From assembly GCA_003695135.1 (NCBI GenBank), contig RFIR01000115.1, forward strand, positions 1 to 5,521: a stretch of DNA of 5,521 nt, in the 5' to 3' direction. This document shows, one piece after another, positions 1-5,462 of this stretch (its first letter is position 1; every line of letters begins with the position of its first letter). Source of the stretch: Alphaproteobacteria bacterium (GTDB lineage: Bacteria; Pseudomonadota; Alphaproteobacteria; Rhodobacterales; Rhodobacteraceae). Under the pieces are notes generated by a model, which was given only the letters and a program-made list of their open reading frames with translations, was not told where the DNA came from and did no database searches. The position numbers and the translations under genes were made by a program.

Positions 1-240
1 GCGCTCATACAGGCATGGGCGCTTCGGTCGTAGCGGGTTGCGATACGCCGCCAATCCTTGAGGCGCCCGAACATCCGCTCGATCAGGTTCCGGCGCTTGC
101 AGAGCTCCCTGTCGCGCGGGATCTCCTCTTTCCTGCGCTTTCGGCCGGGACTCCGGGGTTCGATGCCCATGCTCGCCAACCCCTCCCGGAACCGGCTTGC
201 GTCGTATCCGCGGTCCGCGAGCGGATAGTCGGCCATGCGG
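1..240 (-). pseudogene. IS5-family transposase, C-terminal remnant (partial)
   Basis: Read on the minus strand, this stretch encodes PLADRGYDASRFREGL, then a basic linker, then LIERMFGRLKDWRRIATRYD and AHACMSA. These are the second catalytic Asp region (ADRGYD) and the third catalytic Glu region (IERMFGRLKDWRR) of IS5-family DDE transposases, so it is the C-terminal part of such an enzyme. The frame stays open to the left edge, where the last residues lie outside the window. The N-terminal half and first catalytic Asp are missing: upstream the homology stops near 240, and from about 319 the DNA belongs to a different transposase. It is therefore a broken copy that cannot catalyse transposition. 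The family call is secure; the exact junction is not. Confidence 0.85.
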
Positions 241-318
241 GATTTTGGGTGATGCGGCCTGATCAGGCGGCGCGGTTCTGGCGCCGTTGCTGGCGACACC
301 GTCGGTGACTGTGACGCC

Positions 319-534
319 AAAGCCGACAAGCTCCTTCCTGCCCTCCGGCGTGGCCCCGAGAATGACCGGCATGCATTCGGCCCGCGGCTCCATCCGGGCC
401 TGCAGATACACGCCATCCGCCCAGATGTAGACATGGCGCCGGGCCGAGAGGTCACGGCGCTGCCAGCGGTCGTATTCCTGCTGCCAACCCCCGCCTGGCC
501 GCGAGATCACGCCTGGCGACAGGTTGGGCGCGTC
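319..534 (-). pseudogene. IS256/Mutator-family transposase, internal fragment
   Basis: The minus strand reads DAPNLSPGVISR, WQQEYDRWQRRDLSARR, HVYIWADGVYLQARMEP and then ILGATPEGRKELVGF in one frame. This is the middle of an IS256-family (Mutator-type) transposase, including the first catalytic Asp in the WADGVYL segment. About 72 codons survive of a protein usually near 400 residues. Both ends are lost: beyond 534 the match ends, and between about 319 and 240 the sequence passes into an IS5 remnant on the same strand. A few residues look eroded compared with the family (for example SRPGGGW where SRLTxxW is usual). It is a dead fragment, and of a different IS256 subgroup from the one at 1311-1770. 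Confidence 0.85.
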
Positions 535-573
535 CCGGCGGCTTCCATCCCAGATGCAAGAAGGCACCCCATC

Positions 574-939
574 CTACGGGGCAATACCGGGGGCTTGGGC
601 GACCCGCCGGAATACAAGCGTCGCGTCTTCGATTTCGAGCCCCGCGGCATTGTTGTATTCAAGGCCCTGGCACTGGCGGAGGTTGTGATTCTTGGCCCGT
701 CCGGCAACGCGGCGGCGGTGAAGGGGTGGCCCGGTTCTTTCGGTTCTTTTCGATAACTGCTCCTGTGGGGCGGTTTTCTGTGGTGATCCCGATTGGTATA
801 TGTTGGCGTGAAAATAGCGCTCGCGGGAGTCGCTGCCGCCGAAGTCGCGGATCTCGACTGAGGAGAGATAGGGCGTGGTCTCGCCATTGGCGGTGCGGGG
901 TGGCAGGCGGCGATAAACGGCGCGCCACGAATGCGGGCC
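574..939 (-). pseudogene. Unassigned open frame without a start codon (possible gene remnant)
   Basis: From a TAG at 940-942 to a TAG at 574-576 the minus strand is open for 121 codons, with no ATG, GTG or TTG at its upstream end. The first 45 codons or so, including TPYLSSVEIRDFGGSDSRER and YFHANIY, use G or C at most third positions, as real genes here do. A central part (about 750-800, QKTAPQEQLSKRTERT) does not. The last part (NHNLRQCQGLEYNNAAGLEI and EDATLVFRRVAQAPG) again looks protein-like. I do not recognise the family. It sits between two transposase remnants, so it may be a cargo or host gene cut at its 5' end when the IS630 copy arrived. The opposite strand is also open at 433-756, so coding strand and reality are both uncertain. 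Confidence 0.35.
732..749. repeat. Tandem 9-bp repeat, two units
   Basis: CGGTTCTTT occurs twice back to back (732-740 and 741-749). The unit is a multiple of three, so it does not shift the surrounding frames. It lies in the stretch of 574-939 whose codon use looks least gene-like, and may be a small slippage duplication. Confidence 0.6.
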
Positions 940-949
940 CTACGCTTGC

Positions 950-1289
950 TACGCCACCCACAAGCACCCGAAGGTCAGGGCCCGGCTCGCGCGCCACCCG
1001 CGCTGGACATTCCACTTCACACCTACATCGTTCGTCGGGCTTACGCGGCCGCACCGCGGCCACGGGTCCCTCCTCACCGTGGCTGAACGCGGTCGAGACC
1101 TTCTTCTCCCGCCTGACCCGCCGGCGGCTCAAGCGCGGCGTCCTTCATTCGCTCGTCGATCTGCAGGCCGCCATCAACCGCTTCGTCGCCGAAACCAACC
1201 AAGACCCGAAACCCTTTGTATGGACCGCCGACCCCGACCGCGTTCTCGCCGCCGTCAAACGCGGGAAGCAAGCGTTGGAGTCGATCCAC
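950..1289 (+). pseudogene. IS630-family transposase, C-terminal remnant with insertion
   Basis: The plus strand reads YATHKHPKVRARLARHPRW then TFHFTPTS from 950. After a break it continues from 1080 in another frame as WLNAVETFFSRLTRRRLKRG, LVDLQAAINRFVAETN, KPFVWTADPDRVLAAVKRG and QALESIH. This is the C-terminal third of an IS630-family DDE transposase; the third catalytic Glu is in WLNAVETFF, while the preceding VLDN-type Asp segment is lost just before 950. Removing 43 bases (1028-1070) restores a continuous frame reading TPTSSPWLNAVE, as the family normally has, so a small insertion inactivated it. Homology ends at QALESIH, where these proteins usually stop, but no stop codon is present and the frame runs into the next remnant. 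Confidence 0.9.
1036..1069. repeat. Short dispersed GC-rich repeat, copy 1 (inside IS630 remnant)
   Basis: This 34-bp stretch matches 1702-1734 with three substitutions and one extra base. Shared blocks are CGGGCTT, CGCGGCCGCA and GCGGCCACGG. It contains a small hairpin, GGCCGC (1047-1052) paired with GCGGCC (1056-1061) across a three-base loop. It falls within the 43 bases whose removal repairs the IS630 transposase frame, so it was probably part of what was inserted. Confidence 0.6.
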
Positions 1290-1310
1290 TTGGGCTTCAC
1301 GTCCACGGGG

Positions 1311-1770
1311 GCCAGGGGTCTGCTGCACCTGATGGCGGGGGCCAAGAAGGACGCCGAAACGGTGTCGGCGTTGTTTCGAGGCATGTGCGCACCCGCGTGC
1401 CCGGTGTCCCAGTTCTCCTCGCCTCCGATGGTGCGCGGGGCATCATAAAGGCGATCGAGACCTGCTTCCCGCGCTCGGCGGCCAGCGGTGCCGTTCGGCG
1501 GGCAGGCCGTCCACTGGACGCCCCGCTGATCCCGCCTCGCCATGGACGACTTCGAGGCGTGCATCGCGCACCTGCGTATGCCAGTCAGACACCGCCGTGC
1601 CATTAGGACCATGAACCTGGTCGAGCGGCGTTCGCCGGCCGGCTGGAACCGGTGCCGCCTGCCCGCTCACCGTCGTGGAGCGCTGGCGGCTCGAGGCTAC
1701 GCGGGCTTTCGCGGCCGCATTGCGGCCACGGTCCTCAAGCTCATCTCCGGCGCTGCACGACGCCCTGGCC
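1311..1770 (+). pseudogene. IS256/Mutator-family transposase, frameshifted and internally deleted
   Basis: Pieces of one transposase are spread over two frames: LLHLMAGAKKDAETVSALF (from 1320), then VLLASDGARGIIKAIETCFP in the next frame after a shift near 1380, then DDFEACIAHLRMPVRHRRAI and NLVER (1545-1628) back in the first frame. DGARGI carries the second catalytic Asp and NLVER the third catalytic Glu of this IS256 subgroup. Between PRSA (about 1482) and DDFEAC only about 60 bases remain where the family has about 60 residues, so an internal deletion is likely. After NLVER the expected ERRRLKIIPNAFGE segment is absent; VLKL from 1731 may resume the match, and degenerate sequence runs on to about 1860. 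The N-terminal half is missing. A clear pseudogene, directly abutting the IS630 remnant. Confidence 0.85.
1702..1734. repeat. Short dispersed GC-rich repeat, copy 2 (inside IS256 remnant)
   Basis: Second copy of the sequence at 1036-1069, same orientation. The hairpin arms GGCCGC (1713-1718) and GCGGCC (1722-1727) are kept, while the three-base loop differs (ATT here, ACC in copy 1). It lies in the part of the IS256 remnant where NLVER and VLKL are about 42 bases further apart than the family would predict, so it may also be inserted DNA. Chance similarity of GC-rich sequence is not excluded. Confidence 0.5.
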
Positions 1771-1910
1771 GGGAAAATACCACGGTGATCGCGGCCCGGA
1801 TCGCCCCGGATTGCCGGCAACGCTGCGCAAGGATCTGTTCACGGTGCCGAAACGGGATTGACGCGGCGCGATCCTGCTGCAGCCTGTCGTACCGGGCGGA
1901 AGCCCCAGAC

Positions 1911-1920
1911 AAGGGAAGGA
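1911..1920 (+). promoter_or_regulatory. Ribosome binding site of the AhpD-like gene
   Basis: AAGGGAAGGA is purine rich and Shine-Dalgarno-like, four bases before the ATG at 1925. It supports that start over any upstream in-frame codon. Confidence 0.7.
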
Positions 1921-1924
1921 CGAC

Positions 1925-2335
1925 ATGGCGACAGTGAGACTGGTCAGCGATGCCGAGGCCGAGGCCAACCCGGCGGTGAAGGCGGTGTTCGACGACATCC
2001 GCGCGACGCGCAGGACCGATTTCATCAACAATTTCTGGCGCGGTCTGGCCAACGATCCGCTCACGCTGAGGCGTACATGGGAAAGCCTCAAGGCGGTGAT
2101 GACCGGAGATACCGCGCTCGACCCGGTGGTGCAGGAGATGATCTATATCGCGGTATCGACCGCCAATGGCTGCACCTACTGCGTGCATTCGCATACGGCG
2201 GCGGCCCGGGCCAAGGGCATGACCGATGCCCAGCATGCCGAGCTGATGGCGATCATCGGTCTGGCCGCCCAGACCAATCATCTGGTCACGGCGATGCAGC
2301 TGCCGGTCGACGCGGCCTTTCTCGTCGAAGACTGA
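1925..2335 (+). CDS. Carboxymuconolactone decarboxylase / AhpD-like family protein
   Basis: A complete 136-residue protein, a usual size for small members of this family. The signature is NGCTYCVHSH at residues 81-90: Cys83 and Cys86 form a CxxC pair, His90 lies four residues later, and Glu71 is twelve residues before Cys83. That spacing (E-x11-C-x2-C-x3-H) matches the catalytic set of AhpD, the alkylhydroperoxidase partner that uses the cysteine pair in thiol redox chemistry. Members lacking the cysteines are instead gamma-carboxymuconolactone decarboxylases. A cytosolic peroxidase-like or thiol redox role is therefore likelier than decarboxylation, but the substrate is unknown. No signal peptide or membrane segment is seen. 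The gene stands alone between the transposon remnants and the regulator operon, about 250 bases from the latter, with a hairpin after its stop. No clear promoter is visible upstream. Confidence 0.9.
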   Translation: MATVRLVSDAEAEANPAVKAVFDDIRATRRTDFINNFWRGLANDPLTLRRTWESLKAVMTGDTALDPVVQEMIYIAVSTANGCTYCVHSHTAAARAKGMTDAQHAELMAIIGLAAQTNHLVTAMQLPVDAAFLVED

Positions 2336-2407
2336 ACCGGCCGCTGGTCGGGACAGCCCGTCAGACCCGAACGGGCCCACCCGCCCGGGGCGCGAAGCGA
2401 GCCGGGC

Positions 2408-2437
2408 ATGCGCCCGCCCGCCCACAGGCGGGCGCAT
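2408..2437 (+). terminator. Strong GC hairpin downstream of the AhpD-like gene
   Basis: ATGCGCCCGCC (2408-2418) is perfectly complementary to GGCGGGCGCAT (2427-2437) across an eight-base loop. A weaker inverted repeat, GCCCGT/ACGGGC, lies at 2356-2376. The position, after the stop at 2335 and before the next promoter, suits transcription termination. However, no run of T follows on either strand, so it is not a classical intrinsic terminator; it may instead protect the transcript's 3' end or simply reflect GC-rich DNA. Confidence 0.45.
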
Positions 2438-2540
2438 TCGCGCCCACCCGGTCGGGCGCACGCCCTCGCGTCGACACTCGGCATGAAGCTGACAGAAGGC
2501 GACATGATCCGGGCCGGGCGAACTCCTGTCCGATCCGGCC

Positions 2541-2568
2541 TTGACTCGCCGCCTTTGCTTCGCTTAAT
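2541..2568 (+). promoter_or_regulatory. Candidate sigma-70 promoter of the regulator/transporter operon
   Basis: TTGACT (2541-2546) matches five of six bases of the -35 consensus. Sixteen bases later CTTAAT (2563-2568) matches four of six of the -10 consensus. The element lies in a locally AT-richer island in otherwise very GC-rich DNA. Predicted initiation is near 2575, leaving a leader of only about 14 bases before the ATG at 2589. The -10 box lies inside the candidate operator. Confidence 0.5.
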
Positions 2569-2577
2569 CGTTAAAGC
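2562..2577. promoter_or_regulatory. Candidate LacI-family operator
   Basis: GCTTAATCGTTAAAGC is a 16-bp imperfect palindrome centred on CG, with six of eight base pairs symmetric. LacI/GalR-family regulators typically bind palindromes with a central CG step, where their hinge helices enter the minor groove. It begins 27 bases upstream of the chosen start of a LacI-family gene and covers the candidate -10 box, the classic geometry for repression. An outer TTGCTT/AAGCAA pair (2555-2560, 2574-2579) adds partial symmetry. Confidence 0.55.
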
Positions 2578-2588
2578 AAGCGGTGGTC

Positions 2589-3560
2589 ATGGTCAGCATC
2601 AAGCATATTGCGAAGGATCTCGGGGTCTCGGCGGCGACAGTCTCCTACGCGCTCAGCGGCAAGGGCCGCGTGTCCAGGGCGCTGGCCGAACGCATTCGCG
2701 CCCGGGCCGAGGATCTGGGATACCGCCCCAGCGTCGCGGCGCGCGCCCTGAAGACCGGGCGCAGCGGCATTCTTGGGCTGGTGATGCCGGACCTGACCAA
2801 TCCCCTGTTTCCGCGCATGGCACAGACCCTGGCGACGGTTGCCGACAGCCGCGGGCTGGGCATCCTGATCGCCGATTCCCGCGGCCGGGCCGACGAGCAG
2901 AGCGAGGCGCTGCGCCGGCTGGTGGGCCGCGGCGTGGACGGGGTTCTGGTCATCCCCCGCAAGGGCAGCGTGCCCGAGCCGCAGCCGGTGCCGATGATCG
3001 TCATCAACACCGCCTCGGACCCGGGCAGCGCCGTCTCGGCCGATCATGCGGGCGGCGGGGCGCTGGTGGCCGGCCACCTCGCCGCGCTGGGGCATCGGCG
3101 CATCGCCATCATCGGCGGCGATCCGGTATCGGAGGTCCAGCGCGACCGCATCGCCGGCATGGTTGCCGCGCTGCCGCCCGATGCCGATGCGCAGACCGGC
3201 TGGGGCGATGCGGGCATCGCGGCGCTGGCGGAACGGGTCGCCGCGGGCGCCACCGCGGTCATGACCACTTCGGACCTGCTGGCGCTGCGGGCGCATTCCG
3301 AACTGCGCAGGGCGGGGCTGAACGTGCCCGGAGATGTCAGCCTGACCGGCTTTGACGATCTGCCGCTGGCCACGGCCATGCACCCGTCCCTGACCACCGT
3401 CGCCCAGGATGTCCGTACCATCGCCGAGCACGCCATCGAGATGATCACCGCGCGCATCGCCGGCGAGCCCGGCGAGGACTGCCCGAGAACCGTTCCGATG
3501 CGCCTGATCTGCCGCGAATCAACGTCAACTCCCCGCACCAACAAGGAGGTTCAACCGTGA
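2589..3560 (+). CDS. LacI/GalR-family transcriptional regulator
   Basis: A 323-residue one-component regulator. The N-terminus MVSIKHIAKDLGVSAATVSY is the LacI-type helix-turn-helix, followed by the hinge region YRPSVAARALKTGRSG and a sugar-binding-protein-like core (ILGLVMPDLTNPLFPRM; DGVLVIP; HLAALGHRRIAIIGG; TTSDLLALRAHSEL; VPGDVSLTGFDDLPLATAMH; PSLTTVAQD). I chose ATG 2589 because MVSIKxIA is the standard family start; GTG 2583, two codons upstream, is possible. The ribosome site is weak (AAGCGG, 2578-2583). The second lobe is compact: only about 17 residues separate QRDRIAGM from WGDAGIAAL, and the protein is at the short end of the family's usual 330-345. It is the first gene of the transporter operon and ends in a GTGA overlap with the binding-protein gene. 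It probably represses its own operon from 2562-2577 and responds to the imported ligand; the ligand is unknown. Confidence 0.93.
   Translation: MVSIKHIAKDLGVSAATVSYALSGKGRVSRALAERIRARAEDLGYRPSVAARALKTGRSGILGLVMPDLTNPLFPRMAQTLATVADSRGLGILIADSRGRADEQSEALRRLVGRGVDGVLVIPRKGSVPEPQPVPMIVINTASDPGSAVSADHAGGGALVAGHLAALGHRRIAIIGGDPVSEVQRDRIAGMVAALPPDADAQTGWGDAGIAALAERVAAGATAVMTTSDLLALRAHSELRRAGLNVPGDVSLTGFDDLPLATAMHPSLTTVAQDVRTIAEHAIEMITARIAGEPGEDCPRTVPMRLICRESTSTPRTNKEVQP
3543..3550 (+). promoter_or_regulatory. Strong ribosome binding site of the binding-protein gene
   Basis: AAGGAGGT, a near-perfect Shine-Dalgarno sequence, lies six bases before GTG 3557. It fixes that GTG as the start even though the codon overlaps the regulator's TGA stop. 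It is far better than the site before the regulator, so more binding protein than regulator would be made from the same transcript. Confidence 0.85.
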
Positions 3561-4576
3561 AACCGCTCATCACCGCCGCTGCCATCGCGGTCGCGCTTGC
3601 CGGCAACGCTATGGCGGCCGATCGCACCCTGACCATCTCGGTCTACGGCTTTGCGCAGGATGCCTACAAGAAGGCGCTCTACGATCCCTTCGAGGAAATC
3701 TGCGGCTGCAAGCTGGTCATCGAGACCGGCAACAGCGTGGAGCGCATGGCCAAGATCGAGGCCAACGCCGCCGATCCGGTGATCGACATGGCGGTGATTT
3801 CCTCGCATGACGCGCTGAGCCTGGCGCGAAAGGGGCTGCTCGCGCCGCTCGATGTCTCGAAACTTTCGAGCTACGACAAGCTCTACCCGGCCGCGCAGGA
3901 CCCGATCGGCAACCACATGGCGGTGGGCTACACCTTCTATGCCAGCTCGATCGTCTATCGAAAGGATCTGGTGACCATCGAAAGCTGGGCCGATCTGTTG
4001 AGCGACAAGGTCGCCGGGCGGGTGGCGCTGCCCAACATCACCGGCACGCAAGGCCCGCTGACGCTGATGATGCTGAACAAGGCCACCGGCGGCGATCCGC
4101 ACGACTTTTCGGGCGTGATCTCGCTGATCGCCAGGCACGCCGAGGACATCGTGACCTTCTATTCGCGGTCCTCGGAGCTGGCGCAGCTGATGAATCAGGA
4201 AGAGGTGATCGCCGCGCCGGTCGGCCGCTTCGCCTGGAGCCGGTTCAAGAGCTCGCCCCTGCCCTTTGCCTGGGCCGACCCGGTCGAGGGTCAGGCCGGC
4301 GGCATGAACGTGATGATCATGACCAAGGGCAATGGCAACGAGGATCTGGCCTATCAGCTGATGGATTACTGGCTGTCGACCGAGGTCCAGACCCGCATCG
4401 CCGAGGCGCTGATCGACAGCCCGGCCAACATGGAGGTCAAGGTCAGCCCCGAGGTGGCCGAGAACCTGACCTATGGCGCCGAGCTGATCAACTCGCTCAA
4501 CATCCTCGATCCGGCCGAGATCATCGACAAGCGCGAGGCCTGGGTCGAGCAGTGGAACGCCGAGGTCATCAGGTAG
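3557..4576 (+). CDS. Periplasmic substrate-binding protein of a PotD-type ABC transporter
   Basis: A 339-residue exported binding protein. MKPLITAAAIAVALAGNAMA is a Sec signal peptide with likely cleavage after AMA (residue 20). There is no lipobox, so it should be free in the periplasm. The mature part is of the spermidine/putrescine-binding (PotD-like, COG0687) fold: ISVYGFAQDAYKKALYDPFE, IDMAVISSHDALSLARKGLL, AVGYTFYASSIVYRKD, SWADLLSDKVAGRVALPN, PVEGQAGGMNVMIMTKG, and a C-terminal AWVEQWNAEV. It captures the solute and delivers it to the permeases encoded downstream. Start GTG 3557 overlaps the regulator's stop by four bases. Aligned by eye to E. coli PotD, the polyamine-contacting Trp255 and Asp257 are replaced by Gly249 and Asn251, so polyamine is doubtful as substrate. 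Cys49 and Cys51 near the mature N-terminus might form a disulphide or bind metal; unproven. Confidence 0.9.
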   Translation: MKPLITAAAIAVALAGNAMAADRTLTISVYGFAQDAYKKALYDPFEEICGCKLVIETGNSVERMAKIEANAADPVIDMAVISSHDALSLARKGLLAPLDVSKLSSYDKLYPAAQDPIGNHMAVGYTFYASSIVYRKDLVTIESWADLLSDKVAGRVALPNITGTQGPLTLMMLNKATGGDPHDFSGVISLIARHAEDIVTFYSRSSELAQLMNQEEVIAAPVGRFAWSRFKSSPLPFAWADPVEGQAGGMNVMIMTKGNGNEDLAYQLMDYWLSTEVQTRIAEALIDSPANMEVKVSPEVAENLTYGAELINSLNILDPAEIIDKREAWVEQWNAEVIR

Positions 4577-4582
4577 CCGCGC

Positions 4583-4607
4583 CGGGGCGGCCAAGCCGGC
4601 CGCCCCG
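4583..4607 (+). promoter_or_regulatory. Intercistronic hairpin between binding protein and permease
   Basis: CGGGGCGGCC (4583-4592) and GGCCGCCCCG (4598-4607) are perfectly complementary across a five-base loop, seven bases after the binding-protein stop codon. No T run follows. In transporter operons such hairpins commonly shield the upstream message from 3' exonucleases or cause partial termination, so that the binding protein is made in excess over the membrane subunits. That role is inferred from position here. Confidence 0.7.
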
Positions 4608-4636
4608 ACCCTGCCTGCCAGAGTGAACAGAGCGCG

Positions 4637-5458
4637 ATGTTTGCCAACAGAAGGGAAGGGCTGGCGCTGGCCCTGCCGGCGGCCATCTTCGCGATCCTGC
4701 TGTTTCTGGTTCCGGTCGCGATCCTGCTGTCGGAGGCGTTCCGCACCGATGACGGCTGGACCCTGTCGGGCTATGTCGAGTTCTTCTCCAAACCGCTCAA
4801 CCGGACCGTCTTCTTCCGCTCGCTGAAGCTCGGCATTCTGGTCGCCGGGACCGCGGCGGTGGTCGGCTATGCCGCCGCCTTCGCCATCGTCGGCCTTGGC
4901 CCGACCGCGCGCGGCCGCGTCTTCGGGCTGGTGGTGCTGCCGCTGATGATCTCGCCGGTGGCGCGCACCTATGCCTGGATCGTCATTCTGGGTCGCACCG
5001 GCATCGTCAACGACGCCATTGTCGGGCTGGGGCTGTCCGACACGCCGATCCGGCTGCTGTTTACCGAAACGGCGGTCTATCTGGGTCTGTTGCAGCTCTT
5101 CATGCCGCTGATGATCATCGCGCTGGTCTCGGCGATGGAAAACATCCCCTCCGACGTCATCCCGGCGGCGCGGGTGCTGGGGGCAAGCTGGCTGCAGGTG
5201 TTCATCCGCATCATCCTGCCGCTGACGCGCGAGGGGCTGGTGATCGGCGGCACGCTGGTCTTTACCGGCGCGCTGACCGCCTACATCACCCCGGCCATCC
5301 TCGGCGGCTCCAAGGTGCTGATGCTGGAGACCCTGCTTTATCAGCGGGTCAACGTGGCCAACGACTTCGTCTCGGCCAGCGTGATCGCGATGATCCTGAT
5401 GGTGATGTCGTTCTCGGCCAATCTGGTGCTGAAGCGCATCGCCACGGCGCGGAGGTGA
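4637..5458 (+). CDS. ABC transporter permease, PotB-like
   Basis: A 273-residue inner-membrane permease of the binding-protein-dependent family, about the usual size for PotB-type subunits. Six hydrophobic spans are visible: roughly residues 9-31, 64-87, 95-118, 146-167, 199-222 and 243-265. The cytoplasmic EAA loop is PAARVLGASWLQVFIRIILP at 176-195, with the conserved Gly182 and terminal LP; it docks the transporter's ATPase. The segment LPLMISPVARTYAWIVILGR is typical of the PotB/thiamine/iron permease group. The gene lies 60 bases after the binding-protein gene, separated by a hairpin, and its ribosome site is weak (only AGAG-like sequence before ATG 4637), consistent with lower expression than the binding protein. 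It should pair with the permease beginning at 5463; the ATPase lies outside the window. Confidence 0.92.
   Translation: MFANRREGLALALPAAIFAILLFLVPVAILLSEAFRTDDGWTLSGYVEFFSKPLNRTVFFRSLKLGILVAGTAAVVGYAAAFAIVGLGPTARGRVFGLVVLPLMISPVARTYAWIVILGRTGIVNDAIVGLGLSDTPIRLLFTETAVYLGLLQLFMPLMIIALVSAMENIPSDVIPAARVLGASWLQVFIRIILPLTREGLVIGGTLVFTGALTAYITPAILGGSKVLMLETLLYQRVNVANDFVSASVIAMILMVMSFSANLVLKRIATARR
5451..5458 (+). promoter_or_regulatory. Ribosome binding site of the second permease, overlapping a stop codon
   Basis: GGAGGTGA contains a full GGAGGT and also the TGA stop (5456-5458) of the first permease. It lies at proper spacing before ATG 5463. Ribosomes ending on the first permease are therefore at the next initiation site, which favours balanced synthesis of the two membrane subunits. 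Confidence 0.8.
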
Positions 5459-5462
5459 CGGC

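Noticed and set aside
15..308. A 97-codon plus-strand frame at the left edge
   Set aside because: The opposite strand encodes recognisable IS5 transposase motifs; this frame is its antisense shadow.
726..1448. A single 240-codon plus-strand gene
   Set aside because: It is a fortuitous merger: non-homologous sequence, the frame-shifted C-terminus of an IS630 transposase, and the beginning of an IS256 relic. No ribosome site or family supports one protein.
1..1861. An intact insertion sequence with terminal inverted repeats and target duplication
   Set aside because: All four transposases are fragments and I could not find matching terminal repeats flanking any of them.
1858..1886. A promoter for the AhpD-like gene starting at TTGACG
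   Set aside because: No acceptable -10 box lies 16-18 bases downstream (AGCCTG or similar), so the -35-like hexamer is probably chance.
2408..2437. A classical Rho-independent terminator
   Set aside because: The hairpin is perfect but is not followed by a T run on either strand, so it is listed only as a terminator candidate with modest confidence.
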